A DNA stretch of 64,000 bases from Blastococcus haudaquaticus (GTDB lineage Bacteria > Actinomycetota > Actinomycetes > Mycobacteriales > Geodermatophilaceae), in assembly GCF_900230285.1 (NCBI RefSeq), contig NZ_OCNK01000001.1, positions 310,001 to 374,000 of the forward strand. The letters are read 5' to 3'. Shown one piece after another: positions 9,396-16,727 of the stretch. Position 1 is the stretch's first letter. Each line of letters begins with the position of its first letter. A model generated the notes under the pieces. The model ran no database searches and was not told the origin of the DNA. It saw only the letters and a list, made by a program, of their open reading frames with translations. The position numbers and the translations under genes are program-made.

Positions 9396-10556
9396 TCAGT
9401 AGGTGGGGAGCGCCTTGTCGATGCGGGTCGCCCACGCGGTGACGCCGCCCTGGACGTGCACGGCGTCCTTGAAGCCGGCGTTCTTGACCGCGGCCAGTGC
9501 CTCGGCCGAGCGCACACCCGTCTTGCAGTGGATGACGATCGGCTTGTCGTTGGGCAGCTGGGACAGGGCCCGGCCGGAGAGGATCTCGTCCTTGGGGATC
9601 AGCTTCGCGCCGGGGATGGAGACGATCTCGTACTCGTTCGGCTCCCGGACGTCGATCAGCTCGAAGTCCTTGCCGGCGTCCATCATGTCCTTGAGCTCGT
9701 CGACGGTGATCGTCGAGCCGGCCGCCGCCTCCTGGGCCTCGACCGAGACGACGCCGCAGAAGGCCTCGTAGTCGATGAGCCCGGTGATCGGCTCGCCCTC
9801 GGGGTCCTTGCGCACCTTGATCTCGCGGAACGTCATCTCGAGGGCGTCGTAGACCATGAGCCGGCCGAGCAGCGTGTCACCGATGCCGGTGATCAGCTTG
9901 ACCGCCTCGGTGGCCTGGATGGCGCCGACCGTCGCGCAGAGCACGCCGAGCACGCCACCCTCGGCGCAGCTGGGGACCATCCCGGGCGGCGGGGGCACCG
10001 GGTACAGGTCGCGGTAGTTCGGGCCGTGCTCGTTCCAGAAGACCGAGACCTGCCCGTCGAAGCGGTAGATCGAGCCCCAGACGTAGGGCTTGTTCAGCAG
10101 CACGCACGCGTCGTTGACCAGGTAGCGCGTGGCGAAGTTGTCGGTGCCGTCGACGATGAGGTCGTAGTCGGCGAAGATCTCCAGCACGTTCTCGCTGTCC
10201 AGGCGCGTCTCGTGCAGCCGGACGTCGATCAGCGGGTTGATCTCCTTGATCGAGTCGCGCGCGCTCTCGGCCTTCGACCGGCCGACGTCGGACTGCCCGT
10301 GGATGATCTGGCGCTGCAGGTTGGACTCGTCGACGGTGTCGAACTCGACGATGCCGAGCGTGCCGACGCCGGCCGCGGCCAAGTACATGAGCACGGGCGA
10401 GCCGAGGCCGCCGGCGCCGACGGCGAGCACCTTGGCGTTCTTCAGTCGCTTCTGCCCGTCCATCCCGACGTCGGGGATGATCAGGTGGCGGCTGTAGCGG
10501 CGGACCTCCTCGATCGAGAGGTCGGCGGCGGGCTCCACCAGGGGTGGCAGGGACAC
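9396..10556 (-). CDS. moeZ: MoeZ: adenylyltransferase/sulfurtransferase
   Basis: 386 residues in two domains. The N-terminal ThiF/MoeB E1-like domain has the ATP loop GAGGLGSP at residues 47-54, the zinc/catalytic region around YEAFCGVV near 268 and SYR/DNFATRY motifs. A C-terminal rhodanese domain carries active-site Cys near residue 343 in IHCKTGVRSAEA. Activates the C terminus of ubiquitin-like sulfur carrier proteins and loads sulfur for molybdopterin, thiotemplated or cysteine synthesis. The GTG at 10556 is preceded by GAGGAG at good spacing, which fixes the start. Length matches actinobacterial MoeZ (about 390). Confidence 0.94.
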   Translation of the reverse strand: MSLPPLVEPAADLSIEEVRRYSRHLIIPDVGMDGQKRLKNAKVLAVGAGGLGSPVLMYLAAAGVGTLGIVEFDTVDESNLQRQIIHGQSDVGRSKAESARDSIKEINPLIDVRLHETRLDSENVLEIFADYDLIVDGTDNFATRYLVNDACVLLNKPYVWGSIYRFDGQVSVFWNEHGPNYRDLYPVPPPPGMVPSCAEGGVLGVLCATVGAIQATEAVKLITGIGDTLLGRLMVYDALEMTFREIKVRKDPEGEPITGLIDYEAFCGVVSVEAQEAAAGSTITVDELKDMMDAGKDFELIDVREPNEYEIVSIPGAKLIPKDEILSGRALSQLPNDKPIVIHCKTGVRSAEALAAVKNAGFKDAVHVQGGVTAWATRIDKALPTY

Positions 10557-10727
10557 GAGTTGCTCCTCAGTTCCTCGACAACGGCCCCAGGGACCGGCGT
10601 TCATGCGGACAACAGCGTGGCACGCAGCGGGATTCCCCCGGTCCGGCACCCGGTTCTGTCGTACCCCTCCTCCAGGCTCCGGGCTGCTCGCCGTCGGGGC
10701 GGGCCCCTGGGACCGCGAGGAGGCGAC

Positions 10728-11625
10728 GTGCCGGATCGGCGCCCGCACATCGGTGTGGCCACCTGCCGTCTGGCACCCGATCTCGACGAGGACGGGCCCC
10801 TGCTGCTCGACGCGCTGGCGGCAGCCGGCGCCGACAGCAGCGTCGGTCTCTGGGACGACGACGCCGTCGACTGGGGGTCCTTCGACACCGTGCTCGTCCG
10901 CAGCACCTGGGACTACCCCGTCGCGTCGCGACGAGTTCCTCGCCTGGTCGCAGCGGTGCCGCCGGCTCACGAACCCGGCTGACGTCCTCGCCTGGAACAC
11001 GAACAAGCGCTACCTCGACGACCTGTCCCGAGCGGGGGTCGCCACCGTTCCCACCGCCTTCATCGGGCCGGGGGACGCCGTCCCACGCGGATGGGGCGCC
11101 GGCGGCGACGTCGTCGTCAAGCCGGCGGTGAGCGGCAGCGCCGCGGACACCGGACGGTTCCGCCGTCCGGACGAGCCGGCCGCGGCGGAGCTCGTAGCAG
11201 CCCTGCACGCTCAGGGCCGGACGGCGATGGTCCAGCCGTACCTCGCGGGCATCGACACCGAGGGCGAGACGAGTCTGGTCTTCCTGGGCGGCCGCTTCTC
11301 GCACGCCGTCCGCCGTGAACCCCTGCTCGCCGGGAGCGGAGTGCGCCGGCCCGTCGTGGTGGCGGACGTGCTCGCCACGGTCCGCGCTGTCGAACCGACC
11401 GGCGAGCAGCTGTCCCTGGCGGAGCGGACGCTGGACGCCGTCCCCGGCGGCCCGGGGCGGCTCGGTTACGCCCGCGTCGACGTCATCCCGGGCCCGGACG
11501 GGCCGGTGCTGCTGGAACTCGAGGCGACCGACTGCTTCCTGTTCCTGGCCTTCGCCTCGCCGGCTGCCCGGATGCGTCTGGCCGAGCACGTGCTGCGGCC
11601 GGTCACGGGCACCCGCCCGAGCTGA
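10728..11625 (+). pseudogene. ATP-grasp domain protein interrupted by a frameshift
   Basis: The N-terminal part (GTG 10728, GAGGAGG Shine-Dalgarno 5 nt upstream) reads RPHIGVATCRLAPDLDEDG ... FDTVLVRSTWDYP in one frame. From about 10925 the continuing homologous sequence DEFLAWSQRCRRLTNPADVL ... VDVIPGPDGPVLLELEATD is in the next frame, with one base too many (or two missing) inside GTCGCGTCGCGACGAG. Joined, this gives an ATP-grasp protein of about 298 residues with a normal VVVKPAVSG strand and the C-terminal ELEATD metal site. As written neither half can be a complete enzyme. Either a recent pseudogene, a sequencing error or a programmed shift. Confidence 0.85.
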
Positions 11626-11643
11626 CCCGCGGTCGGATGCCGC

Positions 11644-12654
11644 TCAGGGATAGGGCCAGGCGTTCTTCTGGCAGCCGTCCAGGCCGAGGGTCTGCTGCTG
11701 CATCACCGGCGCCGGCTGGCCGGCGCCCGGGCAGTCCAGGTGGCCGTTGCCGAACACGTGGCCGACCTCGTGGTTGACGACGTAGAGGCGGTAGGTCGCG
11801 ACGTCGCCCTCGTAGTCGGGAACGGCGGTGGCCCAGCGCGCGAGGTTGATGACGGCGCGCTCCCCGTAGCGGCAGGAGGTGTAGCCGCCGGTCCCGACGC
11901 CGGGGCAGTACCTCTCCATGCTGCCCGGGCTGACCAGGCTCACCTTGAAGTCGAACGCGCCGGCCTGCGCCTCGGCGACGCCCACGCGCTGGAAGGAGCG
12001 CTGCCCGCCGTTGCCCCACGAGCGGGGGTCGCCCAGCGTGGCCTCGACCGCCTGCGCAAAGCCCGCGCCGTCCACCCCGATGCCGTCCTCGACCTCGACG
12101 ATGAAGCGGTTGAGGGGTCCGGCGCCGTAGACCCCCGAGCTGCCGTCCACGACCGAGAGCGATCCCGCTCCCTCCTCCACGTAGCTCTCCACGCCGACGG
12201 TGGGCGCCGGCTCGGTGGGGTCGACGTCACCCTCGGCCGGCGCGGGAGGAGCAGCCTCCGCGACCGGCGGTGCCGTCGACCGTGCCGCCGTCGTGGCCGA
12301 GGCGGCTCCGGTGGTCCCCGTCGGCACCCGGGGTGTGGTGAGGGCGAGGTCCACGAGCACCGCGATGGTGGCGAGGGTCAGGATCGGGATCGCGTAGGCC
12401 CGCCATCCGTAGCGCTGCACGAAGGTCGCGAGGCGCCCTCGCGACTGCGCGGACGTGCGGCCGCGCAGCGGCTCGGGGACGTCGGTCCGGGCGACGAGCG
12501 GGGCCGGCCGGTCGGCGGTGCGCACCGCCGGGCCACGGGGAGGGACCGTGCGTGCCGACGACGGGAGCGGGGTCCGGGCGCGGGCACGGCGGTCCGCACC
12601 GGGGCGACCGCCCGGAGGACGGCCGTCACCGGAGCGTCCTCCTCCTGGCGGCAC
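11644..12654 (-). CDS. DUF3152 domain membrane-anchored zincin-like protein
   Basis: 336 residues: Pro/Arg-rich cytoplasmic N terminus, one membrane segment (AIPILTLATIAVLVDLAL, about residues 92-110), a Pro/Ala/Thr-rich extracellular linker, then a DUF3152 domain. The latter contains the metzincin-like NHEVGHVFGNGHLDCPG (HExxHxxxxxH), so a zinc-dependent hydrolase activity is plausible, though the family is uncharacterised as far as I know. GTG 12654 follows AGGAG 5 nt away. The position between moeZ and a TetR gene matches Rv3207c. Convergent with the frameshifted ATP-grasp gene, 18 nt apart. Confidence 0.88.
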   Translation of the reverse strand: MPPGGGRSGDGRPPGGRPGADRRARARTPLPSSARTVPPRGPAVRTADRPAPLVARTDVPEPLRGRTSAQSRGRLATFVQRYGWRAYAIPILTLATIAVLVDLALTTPRVPTGTTGAASATTAARSTAPPVAEAAPPAPAEGDVDPTEPAPTVGVESYVEEGAGSLSVVDGSSGVYGAGPLNRFIVEVEDGIGVDGAGFAQAVEATLGDPRSWGNGGQRSFQRVGVAEAQAGAFDFKVSLVSPGSMERYCPGVGTGGYTSCRYGERAVINLARWATAVPDYEGDVATYRLYVVNHEVGHVFGNGHLDCPGAGQPAPVMQQQTLGLDGCQKNAWPYP

Positions 12655-12688
12655 TCGTGCTCCTCGTCCGTCCTGCGGCCTCAGCGGC

Positions 12689-13765
12689 TCAGCGTCTCAC
12701 GCTCCGTGGCGTGTCGACAGCAGCGTGCGGCTCACGGCACGCCGCCGTCTCCTCCACCATCCCCAGCACGGCCCGGGCCGTCTCCTCCGGCGCCTCCAGC
12801 ATGGCCACGTGACCCACCCGGTCCAGGATCGCCAGCCGGGCGTCGGGGACGACGGACGCCAGCCGTGGGGCCATCGAGGGGTCGACCAGCTTGTCGCGAG
12901 CCCCCCACAGCACGAGCGTCGGCGCCTGCAGCGTGCGCGCGGCCCGCCAGGCGTTCGCCGCCCCCACGCGCAGGTAGGACGTGATCAGCCCCCGCATGCT
13001 GCGGGTCAGCGCGTGGTCGGCCCACGGCTGCTCGGAGCGCTCGCGCATCTCCTGGACCGCCTGCTCCACGCGCTCCGGCGGCACCCTGCCCGGTTCGCCG
13101 AAGCACATGCGGATCATCGCCCGGACGCTCTCCTCCGGCGTGATGCCACCCATCCTCCGGGCGGCCAGCGAGGGGATGCCGGGCACGAGGAGGAGCAGCA
13201 GCGCGCGGCTGAACGCGGGCGGCACCCGGTAGACCGGCATGGCCGGCGACACCAGCGTGAGGGTGGCCACCAGGTCGGGACGACGCGAGGCGACGAGCAG
13301 GCTGGCCAGCCCGCCCAGGGAGTTGCCGAGCAGGTGCACCGGCCGTCCCTGGGCCGGTCCGGGCTGGGCGATGACGTGCTCCAGGACGTCGATCACCGCC
13401 CGGACGTGGCCGCGGATCGAGTACCGGCCGCGCGGCGGCGGTTGCGATCGGCCGAACCCCGGGAGGTCGAGCGCCCAGCCGTCGAAGCGGACCGAGAGCA
13501 GCGCCGCGAGGTCGGTCCAGTTCGTCGACGCGCCGCCCAGCCCGTGGACGTAGAGGGCCCGCTCCCGCGGTGCCTCGTCGTCGGGCCCGTCGATGGGCCC
13601 GGTCCACGGGGTGGTGCGCACGAAGACCTCGCCACCGCGCACGGGCAGCGGCCCGCCCGGCCAGGGCGGGACCAGGGACGTGAGCTGGGGCAACGGGGTG
13701 GCCGACGGGCGTGCGGCCGGGACATCGGCCGCCGCGACGTCGGGCGGAGGGGCCTCGGACATCAC
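12689..13765 (-). CDS. alpha/beta hydrolase
   Basis: 358 residues. A roughly 50-residue Pro/Ala-rich lead is followed by the alpha/beta hydrolase core: oxyanion YVHGLGGASTNW, DLPGFGRS strand, nucleophile elbow GNSLGG, cap, WGARDKLVDPS with the acid, and GHVAMLEAPEETA with the catalytic His. Substrate unknown. The gene diverges from the tetR gene across a palindromic region (13777-13805), which suggests control by that regulator. The second Met could be the true start. The downstream DUF3152 gene begins 34 nt after its stop and may be in the same transcript. Confidence 0.9.
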   Translation of the reverse strand: MMSEAPPPDVAAADVPAARPSATPLPQLTSLVPPWPGGPLPVRGGEVFVRTTPWTGPIDGPDDEAPRERALYVHGLGGASTNWTDLAALLSVRFDGWALDLPGFGRSQPPPRGRYSIRGHVRAVIDVLEHVIAQPGPAQGRPVHLLGNSLGGLASLLVASRRPDLVATLTLVSPAMPVYRVPPAFSRALLLLLVPGIPSLAARRMGGITPEESVRAMIRMCFGEPGRVPPERVEQAVQEMRERSEQPWADHALTRSMRGLITSYLRVGAANAWRAARTLQAPTLVLWGARDKLVDPSMAPRLASVVPDARLAILDRVGHVAMLEAPEETARAVLGMVEETAACREPHAAVDTPRSVRR

Positions 13766-13776
13766 ATCGACGGTAA

Positions 13777-13805
13777 TCCCCGGCCGGGCGACGTGCGGCC
13801 GGGGA
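13777..13805. promoter_or_regulatory. palindromic operator candidate between hydrolase and tetR
   Basis: Perfect 10-bp inverted repeat TCCCCGGCCG / CGGCCGGGGA with a 9-nt spacer, centred in the 65-bp divergent intergenic region between the hydrolase start (13765) and the tetR start (13831). The left arm is preceded by CGGTAA, and a second CGGTAAC follows at 13812, where TAACAT could serve as a -10 box for tetR. TetR-family proteins bind palindromes of this size; binding here is inference from position and symmetry. Confidence 0.5.
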
Positions 13806-13830
13806 ACCCGCCGGTAACATCCCCCGTGCC

Positions 13831-14472
13831 ATGCAGCCGCCCCGTCCCGCCATCGTGAACAGCCGGCGCACGTCCCGGCTACCCCGGGGGGCCCGCCGGC
13901 TGCAGCTGCTGCGCGCCGCCCAGGACGTCTTCGTCGCCCAGGGCTTCCACGCCGCGGCGATGGACGACATCGCCGACCGGGCCGGCGTCAGCAAGCCGGT
14001 GCTGTACCAGCACTTCCCCGGAAAGCGGGAGCTCTACCTGGCCCTGCTCGAGGAGCACGTCTCCGAGCTGGGCGAGCGGGTCGCCCAGGCGATGGGCGGC
14101 ACCGATGACAACCGGGCGCGCGTGGACGGCGCCGTCGGGGCGTACTTCGACTTCATCGACGCCGAGGGCGAGGCGTTCCGCCTGGTCTTCGAGTCCGACC
14201 TGCGCAACGACGCCGACGTCCGGGCCATCGTCGACCGCGGGACCAGCGTCTGCGTCGAGGCGATCGCCGAGGTGATCGCGGCCGACACCGGCGGCGACCC
14301 CGAACGCGCACTGCTGCTGGCGTCCGGACTCACCGGGCTGGCCGAGACCAGCGCACGCTGGTGGCTGCCCCGCAAGGGCACCGTGTCGCGCGACGAGGCG
14401 GTGTCACTCATGTCCTCGCTCGCCTGGCGGGGCATCTCCGGCTTCCCGCGCGTCGACGGGGACCAGCGCTGA
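13831..14472 (+). CDS. TetR/AcrR family transcriptional regulator
   Basis: 213 residues. The N-terminal helix-turn-helix is canonical: RRLQLLRAAQDVFVAQGFHA, AAMDDIADRAGVSKPVLYQH, FPGKRELYLALLEEH. The C-terminal ligand domain shows no recognisable effector signature. It diverges from the hydrolase at 12689-13765 with a palindrome between them, so autoregulation and control of the hydrolase are likely. In M. tuberculosis a TetR gene (Rv3208) holds the same place next to the DUF3107 gene. The ATG start leaves about 30 residues ahead of the first helix. Confidence 0.93.
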   Translation: MQPPRPAIVNSRRTSRLPRGARRLQLLRAAQDVFVAQGFHAAAMDDIADRAGVSKPVLYQHFPGKRELYLALLEEHVSELGERVAQAMGGTDDNRARVDGAVGAYFDFIDAEGEAFRLVFESDLRNDADVRAIVDRGTSVCVEAIAEVIAADTGGDPERALLLASGLTGLAETSARWWLPRKGTVSRDEAVSLMSSLAWRGISGFPRVDGDQR

Positions 14473-14589
14473 GAGAACGGCCGGTCGGGCGCCTCGCGTT
14501 CGCTGACGGCGCACCGGCGCGCCGGGCCCCCTGGCCCGCGGCTGGGCTAGCGTGGGGGCAGTCGCGAGAACCGAGGAGGCATCGCCCAC

Positions 14590-14826
14590 GTGGAAGTCAA
14601 GATCGGCGTCCAGCACTCCCCCCGGGAGCTGGTCATCGACAGCCCCAAGACCCCCGATGAGATCGAGAAGGACATCGCCGCGGCCATGTCCGGCTCGACC
14701 AAGGACGGCCTGCTGACCCTGGTCGACGAGCGGGGTCGTCGCGTCGTCGTCCCCGTCGACCGGATCGCCTACGTCGAGATCGCACAGCCCGACCAGCGCC
14801 GGGTGGGCTTCATCGCCGGCGCCTGA
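14590..14826 (+). CDS. DUF3107 family protein
   Basis: 78 residues from GTG 14590, starting MEVKIGVQHSPRELVIDS. A small acidic protein with a conserved VVVPVDRIAYVEIA segment and a GFIAGA tail, matching the actinobacterial DUF3107 family (Rv3208A/TB9.4-like). Function unknown. GAGGAGG lies 10 nt upstream, and a TAGCGT at 14548 may be its -10 element. The upstream intergenic stretch holds two hairpins (CCGGT/ACCGG near 14484-14514 and CGGGCC/GGCCCG near 14523-14538) that may end tetR transcription. A 3'-end hairpin repeat follows, shared with the convergent SDR gene. Confidence 0.9.
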   Translation: MEVKIGVQHSPRELVIDSPKTPDEIEKDIAAAMSGSTKDGLLTLVDERGRRVVVPVDRIAYVEIAQPDQRRVGFIAGA

Positions 14827-14835
14827 GGTCCTGAG

Positions 14836-14897
14836 ACGGCCCCGGTGCAGGGGCCCGCGCCGAGCTTGCGAGGCGTGGGGGGCACCGGGGTCCTTTC
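14836..14897 (-). repeat. 3'-end hairpin element, copy 1 (after SDR stop)
   Basis: Read on the minus strand, AAGGACCCC begins directly after the SDR TGA. The outer stem CCCCGGTGC (14890-14882) pairs with GCACCGGGG (14848-14840). The inner stem CCCCACGCC / GGCGCGGG encloses the conserved loop around TCGCAAGCTC. It lies between convergent DUF3107 and SDR genes, so it can serve as a terminator for both. It is one of at least five copies in the window with different but still complementary outer stems. Confidence 0.8.
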
Positions 14898-15606
14898 ACA
14901 GGTCGACGACGGTCCGCCAGTGCTCCCGAGGGCCGGCGGTCTCGGCCACCAGCTCGGCGTAGAGGGCGGCCACGCGGTCGGGGTGGATCTGCCGGTCCTC
15001 CCCCACCAGGCCGCGCACCGTCACCGTGGCCACGTGGATGCCCTCCGGTGCCAGAGCCCTGGCCTGGACCTCGGTGAGCGCGCGCAGCGCCGCCTTCTGC
15101 ACGCCGAGGCTCGCCATGGAGGTGATCGGCCGGTCGGCCGAGCCACTGCCGGTGACCAGGACCGTCCCCGAGCCGCGCTCCCTCATGCCGGGCAGCACCG
15201 CGCGGACCGCCGTCTGCAGACCGACCACCCCTGCCGCGAGGTCGGCCAGCAGGTCGCCGGGGGCCAGCTCCGGGACGGCCGACTGCCGGCCGACGGAGAC
15301 GTTGTAGAGCAGGACGTCGACCGGGCCGAGCGCCGCGGTGAGCGTGTCGACGGCGGCGGTCAGCGACACCGGGTCCCCCGCCTCGGCCGCCGCCCACTCG
15401 GTGCGCACCCCGTCGGCGCGGAGCGCGGTGCCGAGCTCGGCGAGCGCGGCCTCGCGCCGGGCCACCAGCCCCACGGCGTGACCCGCGGCGGCGAAGCGGC
15501 GGGCCGTGGCGGCCGAGATGCCCGGTCCCGCGCCGACGACGAGGAAGTGCTGCCGAACGGCCCCGGCGCAGGGGCCCGCGTCGAGCGTGCGAGGCGTGGT
15601 GGGCAT
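14896..15606 (-). CDS. short-chain dehydrogenase/reductase (SDR)
   Basis: 236 residues with an SDR-like Rossmann motif VVGAGPGISAATARRFA near residues 22-38, a YNVS strand in place of NNAG, and the catalytic region GTVLVTGSGSAD. The usual YxxxK is not obvious: the region reads MASLGVQKAALRAL, with Lys but no Tyr at the expected place, so catalysis may be altered. Substrate unknown. The ATG at 15606 lies inside the hairpin element that follows the upstream gene, so the first 18 or so residues (MPTTPRTLDAGPCAGAV) are repeat-derived; no better start is visible. Likely co-transcribed with the ferritin-fold gene upstream. Confidence 0.8.
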   Translation of the reverse strand: MPTTPRTLDAGPCAGAVRQHFLVVGAGPGISAATARRFAAAGHAVGLVARREAALAELGTALRADGVRTEWAAAEAGDPVSLTAAVDTLTAALGPVDVLLYNVSVGRQSAVPELAPGDLLADLAAGVVGLQTAVRAVLPGMRERGSGTVLVTGSGSADRPITSMASLGVQKAALRALTEVQARALAPEGIHVATVTVRGLVGEDRQIHPDRVAALYAELVAETAGPREHWRTVVDL

Positions 15607-15618
15607 CGGGGTCCTTCA
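15555..15618 (-). repeat. 3'-end hairpin element, copy 2 (after MiaE-like stop)
   Basis: On the minus strand AGGACCCC follows the TGA of the ferritin-fold gene. Outer arms CCCCGATGC and GCGCCGGGG pair with one mismatch and one wobble. The loop region TCGCACGCTC is conserved. The downstream SDR start codon lies within the 5' arm region, so the element overlaps the SDR coding sequence. Confidence 0.78.
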
Positions 15619-16269
15619 GGGGTTGAGACCGAGCGCCTTCATGCGCTTGGTGTGTGCACTCGTGATGCGCTCGATGAGGAGCGCCACGCCCCGGATGTCG
15701 CCGGTGCCCGCGATGATCAGCTCGGCCAGGCGGTCGTGCTCGGCGATGACCGCCTGCGACTGGCTCATCGCCTCGCCGACGAGCCGGCGGCCCCAGAGGG
15801 ACAGCCGGCCGGGGACCTTGCGATCGGCCTTGACGGCCGCGCGGACCTCGCGGACGGCGAAGTCCGCGTGGCCGGTGTCGGCGAGCACGTCGAGCACCAG
15901 CGCCCGGTCGGGGTCGGGGAGGAACGCGGCGATCTCCCGGTAGAAGTCGGTGGCCAGTCCGTCGCCGACGTAGGCCTTCACCAGACCCTCGAGCCAGGTG
16001 CTCGGCCGGGTGCTCTCGTGGAAGGCGTCGAGGGCCGGGACGAACGGCGTCATGGCCACGGCCGGGTCGACACCCAGCTCCGCCAGCCGGTCGGTGAGCT
16101 GCACGTGGTGGGTGATCTCCGCCGCGGCCATCCTGGCGAGCGCGGCCCGGCCGGTCAGGGTCGGGGCGAGCCGCGCATCCTCGGCCAGCCGGTCGAACGC
16201 GGTGAGCTCCGCGTAGGCGAGGGCGCCCAGCAGATCCACGACGGCACTGCTGTCGACCGGGGTCGTCAC
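15616..16269 (-). CDS. ferritin-like fold MiaE-type hydroxylase domain protein
   Basis: 217 residues from GTG 16269; GGAG lies 6 nt upstream, which favours it over the ATG two codons earlier that abuts the GGAG. The all-helical sequence carries di-iron-type ligands: YAELTAFDRLAEDA, MAAAEITHHVQLTDRL (ExxH) and LADTGHADFAVREV. It resembles actinobacterial ferritin-like proteins related to the tRNA hydroxylase MiaE (Rv3210c position next to rhlE). Substrate not shown. A hairpin element starts at its stop and reads into the SDR gene. Confidence 0.85.
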   Translation of the reverse strand: MTTPVDSSAVVDLLGALAYAELTAFDRLAEDARLAPTLTGRAALARMAAAEITHHVQLTDRLAELGVDPAVAMTPFVPALDAFHESTRPSTWLEGLVKAYVGDGLATDFYREIAAFLPDPDRALVLDVLADTGHADFAVREVRAAVKADRKVPGRLSLWGRRLVGEAMSQSQAVIAEHDRLAELIIAGTGDIRGVALLIERITSAHTKRMKALGLNP

Positions 16270-16586
16270 ACACATCTCCTGGAGCCGCGGGGTCGCCGAT
16301 GCCGGGCGCAGCAGGTGGCGCAGGTCACCCCCGGAGCGCGGCGCGCAGAGGCTAACCGGTCGCCGCGCTACCATGGGAATCGGTGTACCCCCGGGTGCGC
16401 TGTGAATCTGTGCGCTGACAACCGCTGGATGACGCCCGCAACGGGCTGTCTCCCGGGCCTGACGCCCGGTCTGCTGGCCGCGTCGGCGCTGGAACCTCGA
16501 TCCCGCGACAACCGACCGGGACAGGTCCGACGCGGCGGAATTCCGCGGCCGGAGCCGGTCCCCCCAGCAGACCAGAGGCGAGAGCA
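16270..16586. other. long intergenic leader between MiaE-like gene and rhlE
   Basis: About 320 nt between the divergent ferritin-fold gene and the first coding-like codons of the helicase. It holds a TGTGCGCTG-type direct repeat near 16397-16420 and a small hairpin CCGGGC-CTGAC-GCCCGG (16453-16469). No gene is visible in either strand. It is probably the divergent promoter plus the helicase 5' leader; long leaders are common for RNA helicase genes. Confidence 0.4.
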
Positions 16587-16727
16587 CTGACCTCCACCGA
16601 GAACACCCCCACGTCCCCCAGCACCGACCCCAGCACCGACCCCAGCACCGACGAGGCCACCCAGGCCCCCACCGAAGCGGTCGCCCTCGAGCACGCCGAG
16701 ACCGGCGCCCCCGCTCCCGAGGAGCTC

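Noticed and set aside
14473-14538. Copy of the hairpin family after tetR
   Set aside because: GAACGGCC and a GCCTCGCGTTCGC-like loop occur, with CCGGT/ACCGG arms, but the AGGACCCC start after the stop is missing; kept as ordinary hairpins.
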